Shown one piece after another: positions 26,205 to 34,530 of a stretch of 35,566 nucleotides of DNA. Numbering within the stretch: position 1 is the stretch's first letter; every line of letters begins with the position of its first letter. The stretch spans positions 1 to 35,566 of the forward strand of contig CAYRDC010000022.1 of the NCBI GenBank assembly GCA_964422925.1, read 5' to 3'. Source of the DNA: CAYRDC01 sp964422925 (GTDB lineage Bacteria > Bacteroidota > Bacteroidia > Chitinophagales > S012-47). The notes under the pieces are model-generated. The model had not been told where the DNA came from. It made no database searches and was given only the letters and a program-made list of their open reading frames with translations. A program made the translations under genes and the position numbers.

Positions 26205-28769
26205 TCAACGGTTTTCCAGGGCCTCAATCCTTTTCTCCAGGCTTTCGATGTAGGCCTGCTGCTCCTGAATGGCCCGGGTAAGCACGGGAATGAGGCCGAG
26301 GTAATTCACGGATTTGTACTCGATGCGCTCGTTCCTTGTGCCGGGCAGGGCGGCAATTTCGTCCTTCACCAGTTCGGGGAAAACCTGCTCGAGTTCCTGG
26401 GCAATGAACCCGTACTGCTCGCCTTCAGGAAAATTCAGCGCCCTCCCGACCCGGTTATGCACAAAGCGGTAGCGGGCCGGTTTCAGCTGCATAACCCTGG
26501 GCAGGACGTTCCCGGCCGGTTCAATACCGGCCTTGAACCTGCGGTCAGAAGGGTTGCTGAAGGTGCCGGTCACGGTCACATCACCCACAAAGTATCCCGC
26601 AAAGTTCGACAGGGCCGCACCGCTGGCTATGGCATACACCCCGTAGTTGATTCCGCTGCCCCCGGTTGCCGCGGCCTGGACGGCCCGGTAGGTGAGCGAA
26701 CCGGAAGGGTTCACCACACCTTGCACGCCAACGTAGCCGCCCTCGAAATAACCGCCATAGCCGTAATTGTCGGCCGGGGAGCTGATGCCCTGCACAGCCA
26801 CTGCGTCATAATTGGACGTGCCGGTGTATTCGGCATGGACCACTTCGGTGGTGCTTGAAGGGTAGTTGCTGGCAAAGTATGCGGTATATTGCCCGGAGGG
26901 GTTTTCCACGTGCAGCTTGGCATTGGCATCGGGCGAGGTGGTGCCGATGAGCAGGTTCCGATTGCCGCCTTCAAACATGGCGTAGGGGATATTGTTGTTA
27001 TTGAAAACCACATCACCGGACGCCACCGGGTTGAAATAGATGTTACCCAAGGCAGCGTTTAGCGAAACATTGTTTCCGTTTAGGGAGAGGCGCGACTGGT
27101 TGTCGCTCAGGTAATAGCTTCCTTGAGACAGGAGGTCACCGTTGACTTCCAGCAGGCGGCCGGGATTGGTGGTTCCTATGCCCACATATCCGTTGGAAGA
27201 TTTCATACTCATGGCCGTAAAAGTAGAACCGGTGACTTTCACAAAATTCAGGCTTCCGGTGGTGCCTGAGGAGATTCGCCATTCAACTCCTCCACCGCTG
27301 TTTTGCAAGCCTATGGCCGCGTCATACATTCCCGGCCCGGAAACTACCAGCCCCGCACCCGGGTATTGGGTGCCGATGCCTACTTTGCCTTCCAGGTAAT
27401 GCTTGTCGGTTCCGGTCAGGTAAAGCCCGTACTTGGTGCCGCCCCCGCTGGCGGAGCCGTACAGGATGTACTTGTCCTGGGCCTGCGGGCCCGTCACCGT
27501 GGCGCGGATGCCGTAACCCTTGCCCAACGAACCGGAGATCATGAGGTCAGCCCCGATGTTCATGTTGCTGTTGTTCAGCACCATGGCGTACAGCCCGCGG
27601 TTGTAGGTTCCCGATGTGCTGCTGCTCACCAGCGAGTATATCGCGGTGTGGATGCCGGAACCGCTGCCGTTAACGATCGAGGCGATGCCGGCCACGTTTT
27701 CATTGCCTGTGGTGCGCAGCAGGAACTGTCCCGCGGAGCTGCCGCTGAACGAACCGGGGTAAACCGAGCCGATCTTGTTCCACACCGTGAAGGTGGAAGC
27801 CGCACTATCGGAGCCGAAAATCTCGGCATCTCCGGCCACGTAGAGGTTTTTGGACGGGCTGCTGGTGCCGATGCCCACATTGCCGCTGTTGTAGTAAATA
27901 TTGTTCCCCTGCAGTTGCCAGATCTGCGGTGGAATATTTGCCGAACCCGTATCGTCCGGAGCGGGCGCCCAGGCCGTGCCGTTCCATTTCAGCACCTGTC
28001 CCATGGCTGCGCCTTGCTGGGCTATGCCGAGCAGGTTGGCCGTGGTGCCGTTTCCCGTCAGTGTGGCATCGTGTTCCACCACCTGGGTTCCCCAGTTGTC
28101 CCCCGCGCCACCGCCTACGTCATTGGCCGGTTCCCACTGGTTATTCGAATTGTTCCACTTCAATACCTGCCCGTCAGCGGGTGCCGCGGCAGACACAGAG
28201 CGCCCCTGAAGGCCCTGGACCGTGGGATTTGGGTAACTCCCGGCAAGGTCGCCCCCGGCCGTGGTGCCAATGGTGATATCATTTGTGCTGTCGGTGTCGC
28301 CTGTGTTAGAGATGGTGTTCCCGCTGATGGCAATGCCGGTTCCGGCTATGTACTGAACTACATTGCCTGCTTCATTGGCATACAGGGCATAGGGCACGCT
28401 TACCAGCTGCTGGGTGCCCATGTCGGCATAGCCACTGCCGGCATCCACTTCCACCTGGAGGTAATAGGCCGAATTGCCCCAGGCAATATTGCCGAATGAC
28501 CCGCTAATCACCAGGCCCTCCCCGATGCGAAGGGAAAACAACCCGTAGGCGTTGGTACTGGTGGAGTGTGTTTCCTGGTAAACCACGGGCCCCGTGACAC
28601 TGTCGCTGTGAATGGTGAACCTGACAGTAAGTGCCTGGTTGTTCATAAGGGTGCCTGCCGCATCACGTGCCACTGCCTGGTACTCAATAAGGCCAGGTGA
28701 CTGGGCATTCGTGGCTTGTAATGCGAGCAGGAAGAACAGATTAGCGATGAGAGGTTTTAAGTATTTCAT
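26205..28769 (-). CDS. tail-fibre-like secreted protein with S74 autoprocessing chaperone domain
   Basis: 854 residues: signal peptide (1-22, ending TNAQ), an N-terminal domain shared with the paralog at 29406-31700 (IEYQAVARDAAGTLMNNQ ... YALYANEAGN), and a long fibre of beta repeats with at least four N/K/Y-V-G-I-G-T-x-x-P motifs. The C-terminal S74 intramolecular chaperone contains SDRRFKAGIE (Ser741 and Lys746, the five-residue-spaced dyad of endosialidase tailspikes), YGFIAQELEQVFP and a terminal coiled coil (QEQQAYIESLEKRIEALENR). The chaperone trimerises the fibre and then cuts itself off. This is a host-type surface version with a signal peptide and no phage genes nearby. There is no T9SS tail. 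Confidence 0.88.
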   Translation of the reverse strand: MKYLKPLIANLFFLLALQATNAQSPGLIEYQAVARDAAGTLMNNQALTVRFTIHSDSVTGPVVYQETHSTSTNAYGLFSLRIGEGLVISGSFGNIAWGNSAYYLQVEVDAGSGYADMGTQQLVSVPYALYANEAGNVVQYIAGTGIAISGNTISNTGDTDSTNDITIGTTAGGDLAGSYPNPTVQGLQGRSVSAAAPADGQVLKWNNSNNQWEPANDVGGGAGDNWGTQVVEHDATLTGNGTTANLLGIAQQGAAMGQVLKWNGTAWAPAPDDTGSANIPPQIWQLQGNNIYYNSGNVGIGTSSPSKNLYVAGDAEIFGSDSAASTFTVWNKIGSVYPGSFSGSSAGQFLLRTTGNENVAGIASIVNGSGSGIHTAIYSLVSSSTSGTYNRGLYAMVLNNSNMNIGADLMISGSLGKGYGIRATVTGPQAQDKYILYGSASGGGTKYGLYLTGTDKHYLEGKVGIGTQYPGAGLVVSGPGMYDAAIGLQNSGGGVEWRISSGTTGSLNFVKVTGSTFTAMSMKSSNGYVGIGTTNPGRLLEVNGDLLSQGSYYLSDNQSRLSLNGNNVSLNAALGNIYFNPVASGDVVFNNNNIPYAMFEGGNRNLLIGTTSPDANAKLHVENPSGQYTAYFASNYPSSTTEVVHAEYTGTSNYDAVAVQGISSPADNYGYGGYFEGGYVGVQGVVNPSGSLTYRAVQAAATGGSGINYGVYAIASGAALSNFAGYFVGDVTVTGTFSNPSDRRFKAGIEPAGNVLPRVMQLKPARYRFVHNRVGRALNFPEGEQYGFIAQELEQVFPELVKDEIAALPGTRNERIEYKSVNYLGLIPVLTRAIQEQQAYIESLEKRIEALENR

Positions 28770-28842
28770 AGTAGTGTATTTTGGAATAAAATTAATGATC
28801 CTTCTGCCATGCACGGATGATAAATATCAACCGATTGCATGA

Positions 28843-28876
28843 AAAAACCCTGTCCTCATGCGAAGACAGGGTTTTT
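28843..28876 (-). terminator. bidirectional-type terminator between the two S74 transcription units
   Basis: Perfect 12-base arms (28843-28854 with 28865-28876) and a ten-base loop, with T runs on both strands. In the minus direction it ends the unit that finishes at 28900, so the S74 gene starting at 28769 needs its own promoter. Its upstream region has TAATTTTA (about 28785-28792) but no matching -33 box. Confidence 0.8.
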
Positions 28877-28899
28877 GCCTATCGGCCTTGGTGTGCCGT

Positions 28900-29394
28900 T
28901 CAGTTCAGCTTTTCCACCTTGAACGATTCGATGACCCTTCCCTGCGCGTCACGCAGCAGGAGGAAGTAGGTTCCTGCCGCGAATGGCCTGAGGTCGAAAG
29001 TGCGGGTGTAATTCCCGTTTACGGTAGCGATCTGCACCTTGCCGAGGCCTTGGCCGAGCATGTCGAACCACTGCAACTGCACTTCTCGGTTGGTGGCTGA
29101 AGACAGTTTCAGGGTCAGCATGCCTTCGGTGGGGTTGGGAAACAGGGAAACCGCCAGGTCGTTGACCGGGCTCTGGATGCCCACGGCCATACCGTCAGGC
29201 TGCTGGAATCCCTGGGTGATGACCAGATTGGAGGACGATTCGGTGGTGACCATCACTTCGCCCACGGTCCACGACAGCTGCAGGTTCCCGGCCGTGGCAT
29301 AGTCACCGGACGAAGCGGTTACCTGGCGGTCGAGGCTCTGCCCGGCAAGGGCCAGGGGCAGCAGCAGGGCCATCCCGGTGATAAAACGTTTCAT
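28900..29394 (-). CDS. small T9SS-sorted protein
   Basis: 164 residues: signal peptide (MKRFITGMALLLPLALAGQ), a short domain of about 65 residues with LQLSWTVGEVMVTT and LVITQGFQQP, and a T9SS type A tail (VSLFPNPTEGMLTLKLSS ... GTYFLLLRDAQGRVIESFKVEKL). The SWTxGExxxxT ... TQGFxQP pattern defines a small, frequent Bacteroidota cargo family. I recall such genes next to tail-fibre-like S74 genes elsewhere, as here. It starts 11 bases after the stop of the upstream S74 gene, so it is probably co-transcribed with it. It may anchor or assist the fibre; that is inference. Confidence 0.85.
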   Translation of the reverse strand: MKRFITGMALLLPLALAGQSLDRQVTASSGDYATAGNLQLSWTVGEVMVTTESSSNLVITQGFQQPDGMAVGIQSPVNDLAVSLFPNPTEGMLTLKLSSATNREVQLQWFDMLGQGLGKVQIATVNGNYTRTFDLRPFAAGTYFLLLRDAQGRVIESFKVEKLN

Positions 29395-29405
29395 GATTCT
29401 GGTTT

Positions 29406-31700
29406 TTATTTGTTAAGCATTGATTGCAGCTCATCAACCTGTTGCTGCAATTTAGTGATTTTTCCGTTAAGCTCCTCAATGATTTCCTGTTGCTCCTGTA
29501 TAGCCTTGATGGCCACCACGCTGAAACCTGCGTAATCGAGTGTGTATAAATCCTCGTTTTCGTTGGCTTCCGGATTGGGTTTGATATGGTTAACCAGGGA
29601 TGGGAACACCGGTTCCACATCCTGGGCAATGAACCCGATGTGGGTTAAATCATCCGGCTGGTCGATGAACCGGTATTGCACCGGCTGCAGGGCTTTTATT
29701 TTGTCGAGCGCAGAGCCCATGGGTTCAATGTTGGTCTTAAACCTGCGGTCAGACAAGGCAGTGTAAGCACCTGTGGTCGGGTTAAAAGATCCCACTTGGC
29801 TTCCATTGAAATACAATCCCAGGGAGTTGGTTGACCATACATAAAAATGCCACCGGTCACTGTCTAAATCATTGGATAAGGAAAATCCGTGAGTTGTTCC
29901 TGTAGGATGGTTAACATGAAGTATGGTTGCGGGACTTATGGTGTTGATGCCAATTTCTCCGGATCCGGTAATCCGCATGCGTTCCACGCTGTTTGTGCCG
30001 AAACGCAGGGGAGTGTTTTCGTAGTTCCAGATTGCGGCATCAGCCATAAAGCCGGAGGCAGACCATATTTCAAGCCCGTCAGAGCCGGTACTTCCGTTTC
30101 CCACATTGTTCAGCAGCAAGGAAGTATATGAGCCAAAAAGGCCTGAAGAGCCTTCGTAAATGTGCAGGTTGGTCTTGGGCGATATGGTTCCTATACCCAC
30201 AAAACCGCTGGTATCAATAAACATGTCAGTTGATCCTGAAGCTCCGAAATTCAATCCTCCCGGTTCATAATTCCAGACGTAGCCCCTTCCGGAAGGGCCG
30301 CCCAGGCCGACCAGGAATCCGTCTGTTGATGTAGACCCGGAAATACTGTTATGAAAGGCAGCGTATGAGTACATGGAGCCGGAGGTTACATCCAGTCGTT
30401 GCACCGGGTTGGTGGTACCAATTCCGACATTTCCATTTNNNNNNNNNNNNNNNNNNNNNNNNNNNNNNNNNNNNNNNNNNNNNNNNNNNNNNNNNNNNNN
30501 NNNNNNNNNNNNNNNNNNNNNNNNNNNNNNNNNNNNNNTTCCGGTAATGAACAGCCTGTAATTGTTTCCGTTAGTTTGGATGGCCACGGGACCCGCATCG
30601 CTGCGGAGCACCATGGTTCCGTTAAGGTTCCACAGGATGCCTTTTCGGATAGCGTTGGTGTAAAATTCGAGGTAGCTGCTGGCGGCTGTGCTATTGAAAC
30701 GTCCCAGTACGGAAGCCGAACCGGCATCCACGTCCAGCGCTGCCTGGGGGTTGGTTGTACCTATGCCCACATGACCACCATTATAATAAATGCCGTTTGT
30801 GGCGGTGGTCCAGGGGCTGGAATTATCCGTTCCCGGGGTCCAGGCTGTTCCGTTCCATTTCAGTACCTGGCCCGTTGTGGGTGCGGTACCTGCCACAGCA
30901 CGTCCCTGCAACTTATTTGCATTCCAGAGAGCACTGGTGTTCTGTGCGCTGAAGGTGGTTCCGCTGAGTGTCAGCCCCGTGCCCGCGGTGTAGGTGGTGT
31001 TGTTGTCGGTGGAGCTGATGGTGAAATTGGGATAAGTTCCCGTCACCGTGGTGGCACCTGCCCCGGTAAGGGTTACGGTCTGGTCAGGGGCCGTGTTGGT
31101 GATGGTGGTACCGCTGATGCTGATACCCGTGCCGGCCGAATAGGTGGTATTGTTGTCGGTGGAGCTGATGGTGAAGTTCGGGTAAGTGCCTGTTACAGTG
31201 GTGGCACCTGCCCCGGTAAGGGTTACAGTCTGGTCGGGGGCGGTGTTGGTGATGGTATTCCCTGAAATGGAAATACCGGTTCCACCCGCATAGTTGATGA
31301 CATTGCCTGCTTCGTTGGCATACAGGGCATAGGGCACGCTTACCAGCTGCTGGGTACCCATATCGGTATAGCCGCTTCCTTTGTCGATTTCCACCTGCAG
31401 GTAATAAGCATGACTGCCCCAGGCAATGGATGCGAATGAACCGCTGGAAACCGTGCCTTCCCCGATTTTCAGGGAGAACAATCCATAATCGTTGGTGCTG
31501 GCACTGTGGGTTTCCTGGTACACTGTAGTGCCGGTAGCCGATCCTTCATGAATAGTGAAACGCACGTTAATCAGTTGATTGGACAATAAGGCTCCGCTGC
31601 CATCTCTGGCAACGGCCTGGTAATTGATTGCTTGGGGGCTTTGCGCCCAACCGTTCAGGCTGAAAAGCAAAACCGCCAATACTGTGTAAAGAGATTTCAT
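29406..31700 (-). CDS. second tail-fibre-like S74 protein, contains a 100-N assembly gap
   Basis: 764 residues as written, including about 34 unknown ones. Signal peptide (1-19, ending GWAQ); N-terminal domain (INYQAVARDGSGALLSNQ ... YALYANEAGNV) closely related to the paralog; two copies of a 50-residue unit (TAPDQTVTLTGAGATTVTG ... SAGTGISISG); fibre repeats with GIGTTNP; and a C-terminal S74 domain with SDRRFKTNIE (Ser650, Lys655 in this numbering), HIGFIAQDVEPVFP and a closing coiled coil (EELNGKITKLQQQVDEL). The frame stays open on both sides of the gap, but 100 N is a placeholder, so length and continuity are unproven. It is the first gene of a two-gene unit with the small T9SS-sorted protein. 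Confidence 0.85.
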   Translation of the reverse strand: MKSLYTVLAVLLFSLNGWAQSPQAINYQAVARDGSGALLSNQLINVRFTIHEGSATGTTVYQETHSASTNDYGLFSLKIGEGTVSSGSFASIAWGSHAYYLQVEIDKGSGYTDMGTQQLVSVPYALYANEAGNVINYAGGTGISISGNTITNTAPDQTVTLTGAGATTVTGTYPNFTISSTDNNTTYSAGTGISISGTTITNTAPDQTVTLTGAGATTVTGTYPNFTISSTDNNTTYTAGTGLTLSGTTFSAQNTSALWNANKLQGRAVAGTAPTTGQVLKWNGTAWTPGTDNSSPWTTATNGIYYNGGHVGIGTTNPQAALDVDAGSASVLGRFNSTAASSYLEFYTNAIRKGILWNLNGTMVLRSDAGPVAIQTNGNNYRLFITGXXXXXXXXXXXXXXXXXXXXXXXXXXXXXXXXXXNGNVGIGTTNPVQRLDVTSGSMYSYAAFHNSISGSTSTDGFLVGLGGPSGRGYVWNYEPGGLNFGASGSTDMFIDTSGFVGIGTISPKTNLHIYEGSSGLFGSYTSLLLNNVGNGSTGSDGLEIWSASGFMADAAIWNYENTPLRFGTNSVERMRITGSGEIGINTISPATILHVNHPTGTTHGFSLSNDLDSDRWHFYVWSTNSLGLYFNGSQVGSFNPTTGAYTALSDRRFKTNIEPMGSALDKIKALQPVQYRFIDQPDDLTHIGFIAQDVEPVFPSLVNHIKPNPEANENEDLYTLDYAGFSVVAIKAIQEQQEIIEELNGKITKLQQQVDELQSMLNK
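30439..30538. other. assembly gap (100 N)
   Basis: Exactly 100 unknown bases inside the second S74 gene, directly after the NGNVGIGTTNP unit as read on the gene's strand. The exact round number suggests a scaffolding placeholder. Repetitive fibre DNA is a likely cause of the break. Confidence 0.98.
30991..31290 (-). repeat. tandem duplication of 150 bases (50 residues) in the S74 gene
   Basis: Bases 30991-31140 and 31141-31290 are two in-frame copies with high identity, encoding TAPDQTVTLTGAGATTVTG and following residues twice. The third-position differences show the copies are not brand new. The unit length is a multiple of three, so the fibre can grow or shrink without losing frame. Confidence 0.85.
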
Positions 31701-31736
31701 GGCATTTAATTTAATTGAAAAAATTATAATTGCAAG

Positions 31737-31768
31737 TAAAGGTAAGTGTTTGAAATAAATATACCAAA
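31737..31768 (-). promoter_or_regulatory. Bacteroidota-type promoter for the S74 / T9SS gene pair
   Basis: On the minus strand TTTG (31765-31768) is separated by 20 bases from TACCTTTA (31737-31744), matching -33 TTTG exactly and -7 TAnnTTTG at all but the last base. The leader to the ATG at 31700 is about 30 bases and A+T-rich. It is the best promoter match in the window. Confidence 0.55.
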
Positions 31769-31860
31769 CATCAGAATCAATTTTGATTGAACAGTTTTAA
31801 TAGCGATGAAATCTTTTGAGGGGCAAAGATTCTTACCGGGTTTTTTGAAAGATATTGCAA

Positions 31861-31886
31861 TTATCAACATGAAAGCAGGTTGATAA
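31861..31886. promoter_or_regulatory. 8+8 base dyad upstream of lon, candidate operator
   Basis: TTATCAAC (31861-31868) and its exact complement GTTGATAA (31879-31886) are separated by ten bases. The layout resembles the CIRCE heat-shock operator (nine-base arms around nine bases), but the arm sequence differs. It lies about 100 bases before the lon ATG, in a 286-base spacer that also holds the divergent S74 promoter. No T run follows it. Confidence 0.4.
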
Positions 31887-31986
31887 CCTGAAAAAATGTC
31901 TCCTTTTTATCTGATGGCATAAAACTTGGCAGGGAGGGAATCCGTTAATTAATAACCGGTACCTGTCAAATTGACGTGAATAACCT

Positions 31987-34434
31987 ATGGATAAATTCAA
32001 AAAAATACAATTGATTCCACCTGGTGAGGATGAAGTAGAGTTTTTGCCTATCATCTCGCTGGAAGAAGAACCTGAAACCGACAATGATCCCTTTGAATCG
32101 GAGATGCCGGTATTGCCGCTGCGCAATACGGTATTATTCCCGGGCGTGGTGATTCCCATTACCGTTGGCCGCGACCGTTCGCTGATGGCGATAAAGGAAG
32201 CGAACAGCAAGGATAAAATCCTGGCAGTCGTGGCCCAGAATGATCCGATGGTGGATGAGCCTGGAGCCAAAGATTTATATAAAGTTGCAACGGCCGCCCG
32301 GATAGTCAGGAAATTGCGCATGCCGGACGGCAGCAATACCGTAATAATCCGGGGCATCAGGCGCGTAAAGGTTCAGATGATCAGCGAAGATCCGTTTTTC
32401 CGGGCCAGGGTGCAGGAATTCCCTATGAAGAAAAAGAAGGAAGATCAGGAATACCTGGCCATCATCGAATCACTCAAAGACCAGGCTACCGAGGTCATTA
32501 AACTGGCGCCCCATATTCCTTCGGAAGCTACCATTATCCTGAAAAATATCAGCAACCCTGAATTCCTGGTTCATTTTATTGCTTCTAACCTGAATGTTGA
32601 ATTAGACAAGAAGCAAAAGATTCTCGAAACCACGGATGCCAAGAGCAGGGCCAACCTCGTGCTGCGCTACCTGAGCATGGAACTGCAACAGCTGGAACTC
32701 AAGAACAAGATACAAACCAAGGTGCGCCACGACATTGAAAAGCAGCAGCGCGATTACTTCCTGAACCAGCAACTGAAAACCATTCAGGAAGAGCTGGGTG
32801 GTGATAGTTTTGACCAGGAAATTAAAAGGCTCCGGGAACGGGCCAAGGAAAAGAAATGGTCAAAGAAGGTAGCAGAAACTTTTAACCGGGAGCTGGAAAA
32901 ATTACAAAGGATCAACCCGGCTTCAGCCGAATACGGGGTTATCCTTAATTATCTCGATACCTTGCTCGACCTTCCCTGGAATGAATTCACCACGGACAGC
33001 ATTGACCTGAAGCGAGCCCGGGACGTACTGGAAAAAGACCATTACGGGTTGAAAAAGGTCAAGGAGCGCATACTGGAATATCTTGCCGTATTAAAGCTGA
33101 AAGGAGACCTGAAATCCCCGATACTGTGCTTTGTCGGCCCTCCGGGCGTAGGTAAAACCAGCCTGGGGCGGTCTATTGCCCGTGCCCTGAAGCGGAAGTA
33201 TGTCCGCATGTCGCTGGGCGGGCTGCACGATGAAGCCGAGATCCGGGGGCACCGGAAAACCTATATAGGAGCCATGCCGGGCCGCATTATGCAAAACCTG
33301 AAAAAGGTAAAAACTGCCAACCCGGTTTTCATCCTGGATGAAATTGATAAAGTTGGGGCTGATTTCCGGGGCGACCCCTCATCAGCCCTGCTTGAAGTGC
33401 TTGACCCGGAGCAAAACAGCACGTTTTATGACAATTACCTCGAACTGGAGTTTGACCTGTCCAAAGTGCTTTTCATTGCAACGGCTAATTCGCTGAATTC
33501 CATTCAGCCTGCTTTGCGCGACCGGATGGAGATCATTCACCTGGAAGGATATTCCACGGAAGAAAAAATAGAGATAGCCGCCCGTCACCTGGTGGCCAAA
33601 CAACGCCAGGCGCATGGACTGACCGGGAAGGATGTTCGGATCAGCCGGAAGGTTCTCCGAAAAATCATCCAGGAATACACCCGCGAGTCCGGAGTGCGGG
33701 AACTGGACCGAAAGATTGCTGCCATTATGCGTTATGTAGCGAAAACCGTGGCCATGGATGAACAGCGCGATGCTTCCATCCGGGAAGAGGACCTTGAAAA
33801 AATCCTTGGCCGGCAGAAATATGACAATGAAGCTTATACGCGTGACTTGCCGCCCGGGGTGGCAATCGGCATGGCTTATACGGTATACGGTGGGGAAATC
33901 CTGTATATCGAAAGCGCCCTGAGCCGCGGCAAGGGCAACCTGACCCTGACCGGTAACCTTGGGGATGTAATGAAAGAATCAGCCACCACCGCCCTGACTT
34001 ACCTGAAATCCATGACCAATAGCTTGGGCGTTGAGGATGAAGCATTCAGCCATTGGAACATTCATCTTCATGTGCCGGAGGGTGCCACTCCCAAAGACGG
34101 ACCTTCGGCCGGTGTGGCCATGCTTACCGCGCTGGCTTCCCTGTTCACCCAGCGGAAAGTAAAACCGTTTACTTCCATGACAGGAGAAATCACCCTGCGT
34201 GGCAAGGTGTTGCCCGTTGGCGGAATTAAAGAAAAAGTTTTGGCTGCCAAGCGCGCGGGTATACGGCACATTATACTGCCGGGAAAAAACCGCAAAGACA
34301 TAGAGGAAATCGAACAGGATTTTATCAAAGACCTGACATTCAGCTATGTGGATAAGATGGAAGAAGTGCTGGACCTGGCCCTGGAAAAAGAACCGGTTCC
34401 CGATGCCCGCAACCTGAAGGTTCCGGAAAAATAG
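31987..34434 (+). CDS. lon: ATP-dependent protease Lon (LonA)
   Basis: 815 residues, slightly longer than E. coli Lon (784) because of an acidic N-terminal extension (about 1-40). N-terminal substrate domain (about 41-250, PVLPLRNTVLFPGVVIPI), helical region (DYFLNQQLKTIQEELGGD), AAA domain with Walker A GPPGVGKT (384-391) and Walker B FILDEID (448-454), and a protease domain with the Ser-Lys dyad: Ser707 in DGPSAGVAM and Lys750 in GGIKEKVLAAKRAG, 43 residues apart as in E. coli. It degrades misfolded and regulatory proteins in the cytoplasm. The start at 31987 is the first ATG of the frame. The upstream dyad may regulate it. Confidence 0.97.
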   Translation: MDKFKKIQLIPPGEDEVEFLPIISLEEEPETDNDPFESEMPVLPLRNTVLFPGVVIPITVGRDRSLMAIKEANSKDKILAVVAQNDPMVDEPGAKDLYKVATAARIVRKLRMPDGSNTVIIRGIRRVKVQMISEDPFFRARVQEFPMKKKKEDQEYLAIIESLKDQATEVIKLAPHIPSEATIILKNISNPEFLVHFIASNLNVELDKKQKILETTDAKSRANLVLRYLSMELQQLELKNKIQTKVRHDIEKQQRDYFLNQQLKTIQEELGGDSFDQEIKRLRERAKEKKWSKKVAETFNRELEKLQRINPASAEYGVILNYLDTLLDLPWNEFTTDSIDLKRARDVLEKDHYGLKKVKERILEYLAVLKLKGDLKSPILCFVGPPGVGKTSLGRSIARALKRKYVRMSLGGLHDEAEIRGHRKTYIGAMPGRIMQNLKKVKTANPVFILDEIDKVGADFRGDPSSALLEVLDPEQNSTFYDNYLELEFDLSKVLFIATANSLNSIQPALRDRMEIIHLEGYSTEEKIEIAARHLVAKQRQAHGLTGKDVRISRKVLRKIIQEYTRESGVRELDRKIAAIMRYVAKTVAMDEQRDASIREEDLEKILGRQKYDNEAYTRDLPPGVAIGMAYTVYGGEILYIESALSRGKGNLTLTGNLGDVMKESATTALTYLKSMTNSLGVEDEAFSHWNIHLHVPEGATPKDGPSAGVAMLTALASLFTQRKVKPFTSMTGEITLRGKVLPVGGIKEKVLAAKRAGIRHIILPGKNRKDIEEIEQDFIKDLTFSYVDKMEEVLDLALEKEPVPDARNLKVPEK

Positions 34435-34530
34435 ATTTGCGGATTCAATAAATTCATCCCATCTTCAGGCCTGAAAAATTTATCCGGCAATAGAACCGGC
34501 CCCTGGCCGTTGTTGTTACAATCATTTGGC

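Noticed and set aside
26205..31700. Prophage or phage tail module
   Set aside because: The S74 domain is shared with phage fibres, but both proteins have bacterial signal peptides and there is no capsid, terminase, tail tube, integrase or lysis gene around them.
31701..31986. Riboswitch or small RNA in the lon-S74 spacer
   Set aside because: Apart from the 8+8 dyad and the promoter match, no known riboswitch core or multi-stem structure could be recognised by eye.
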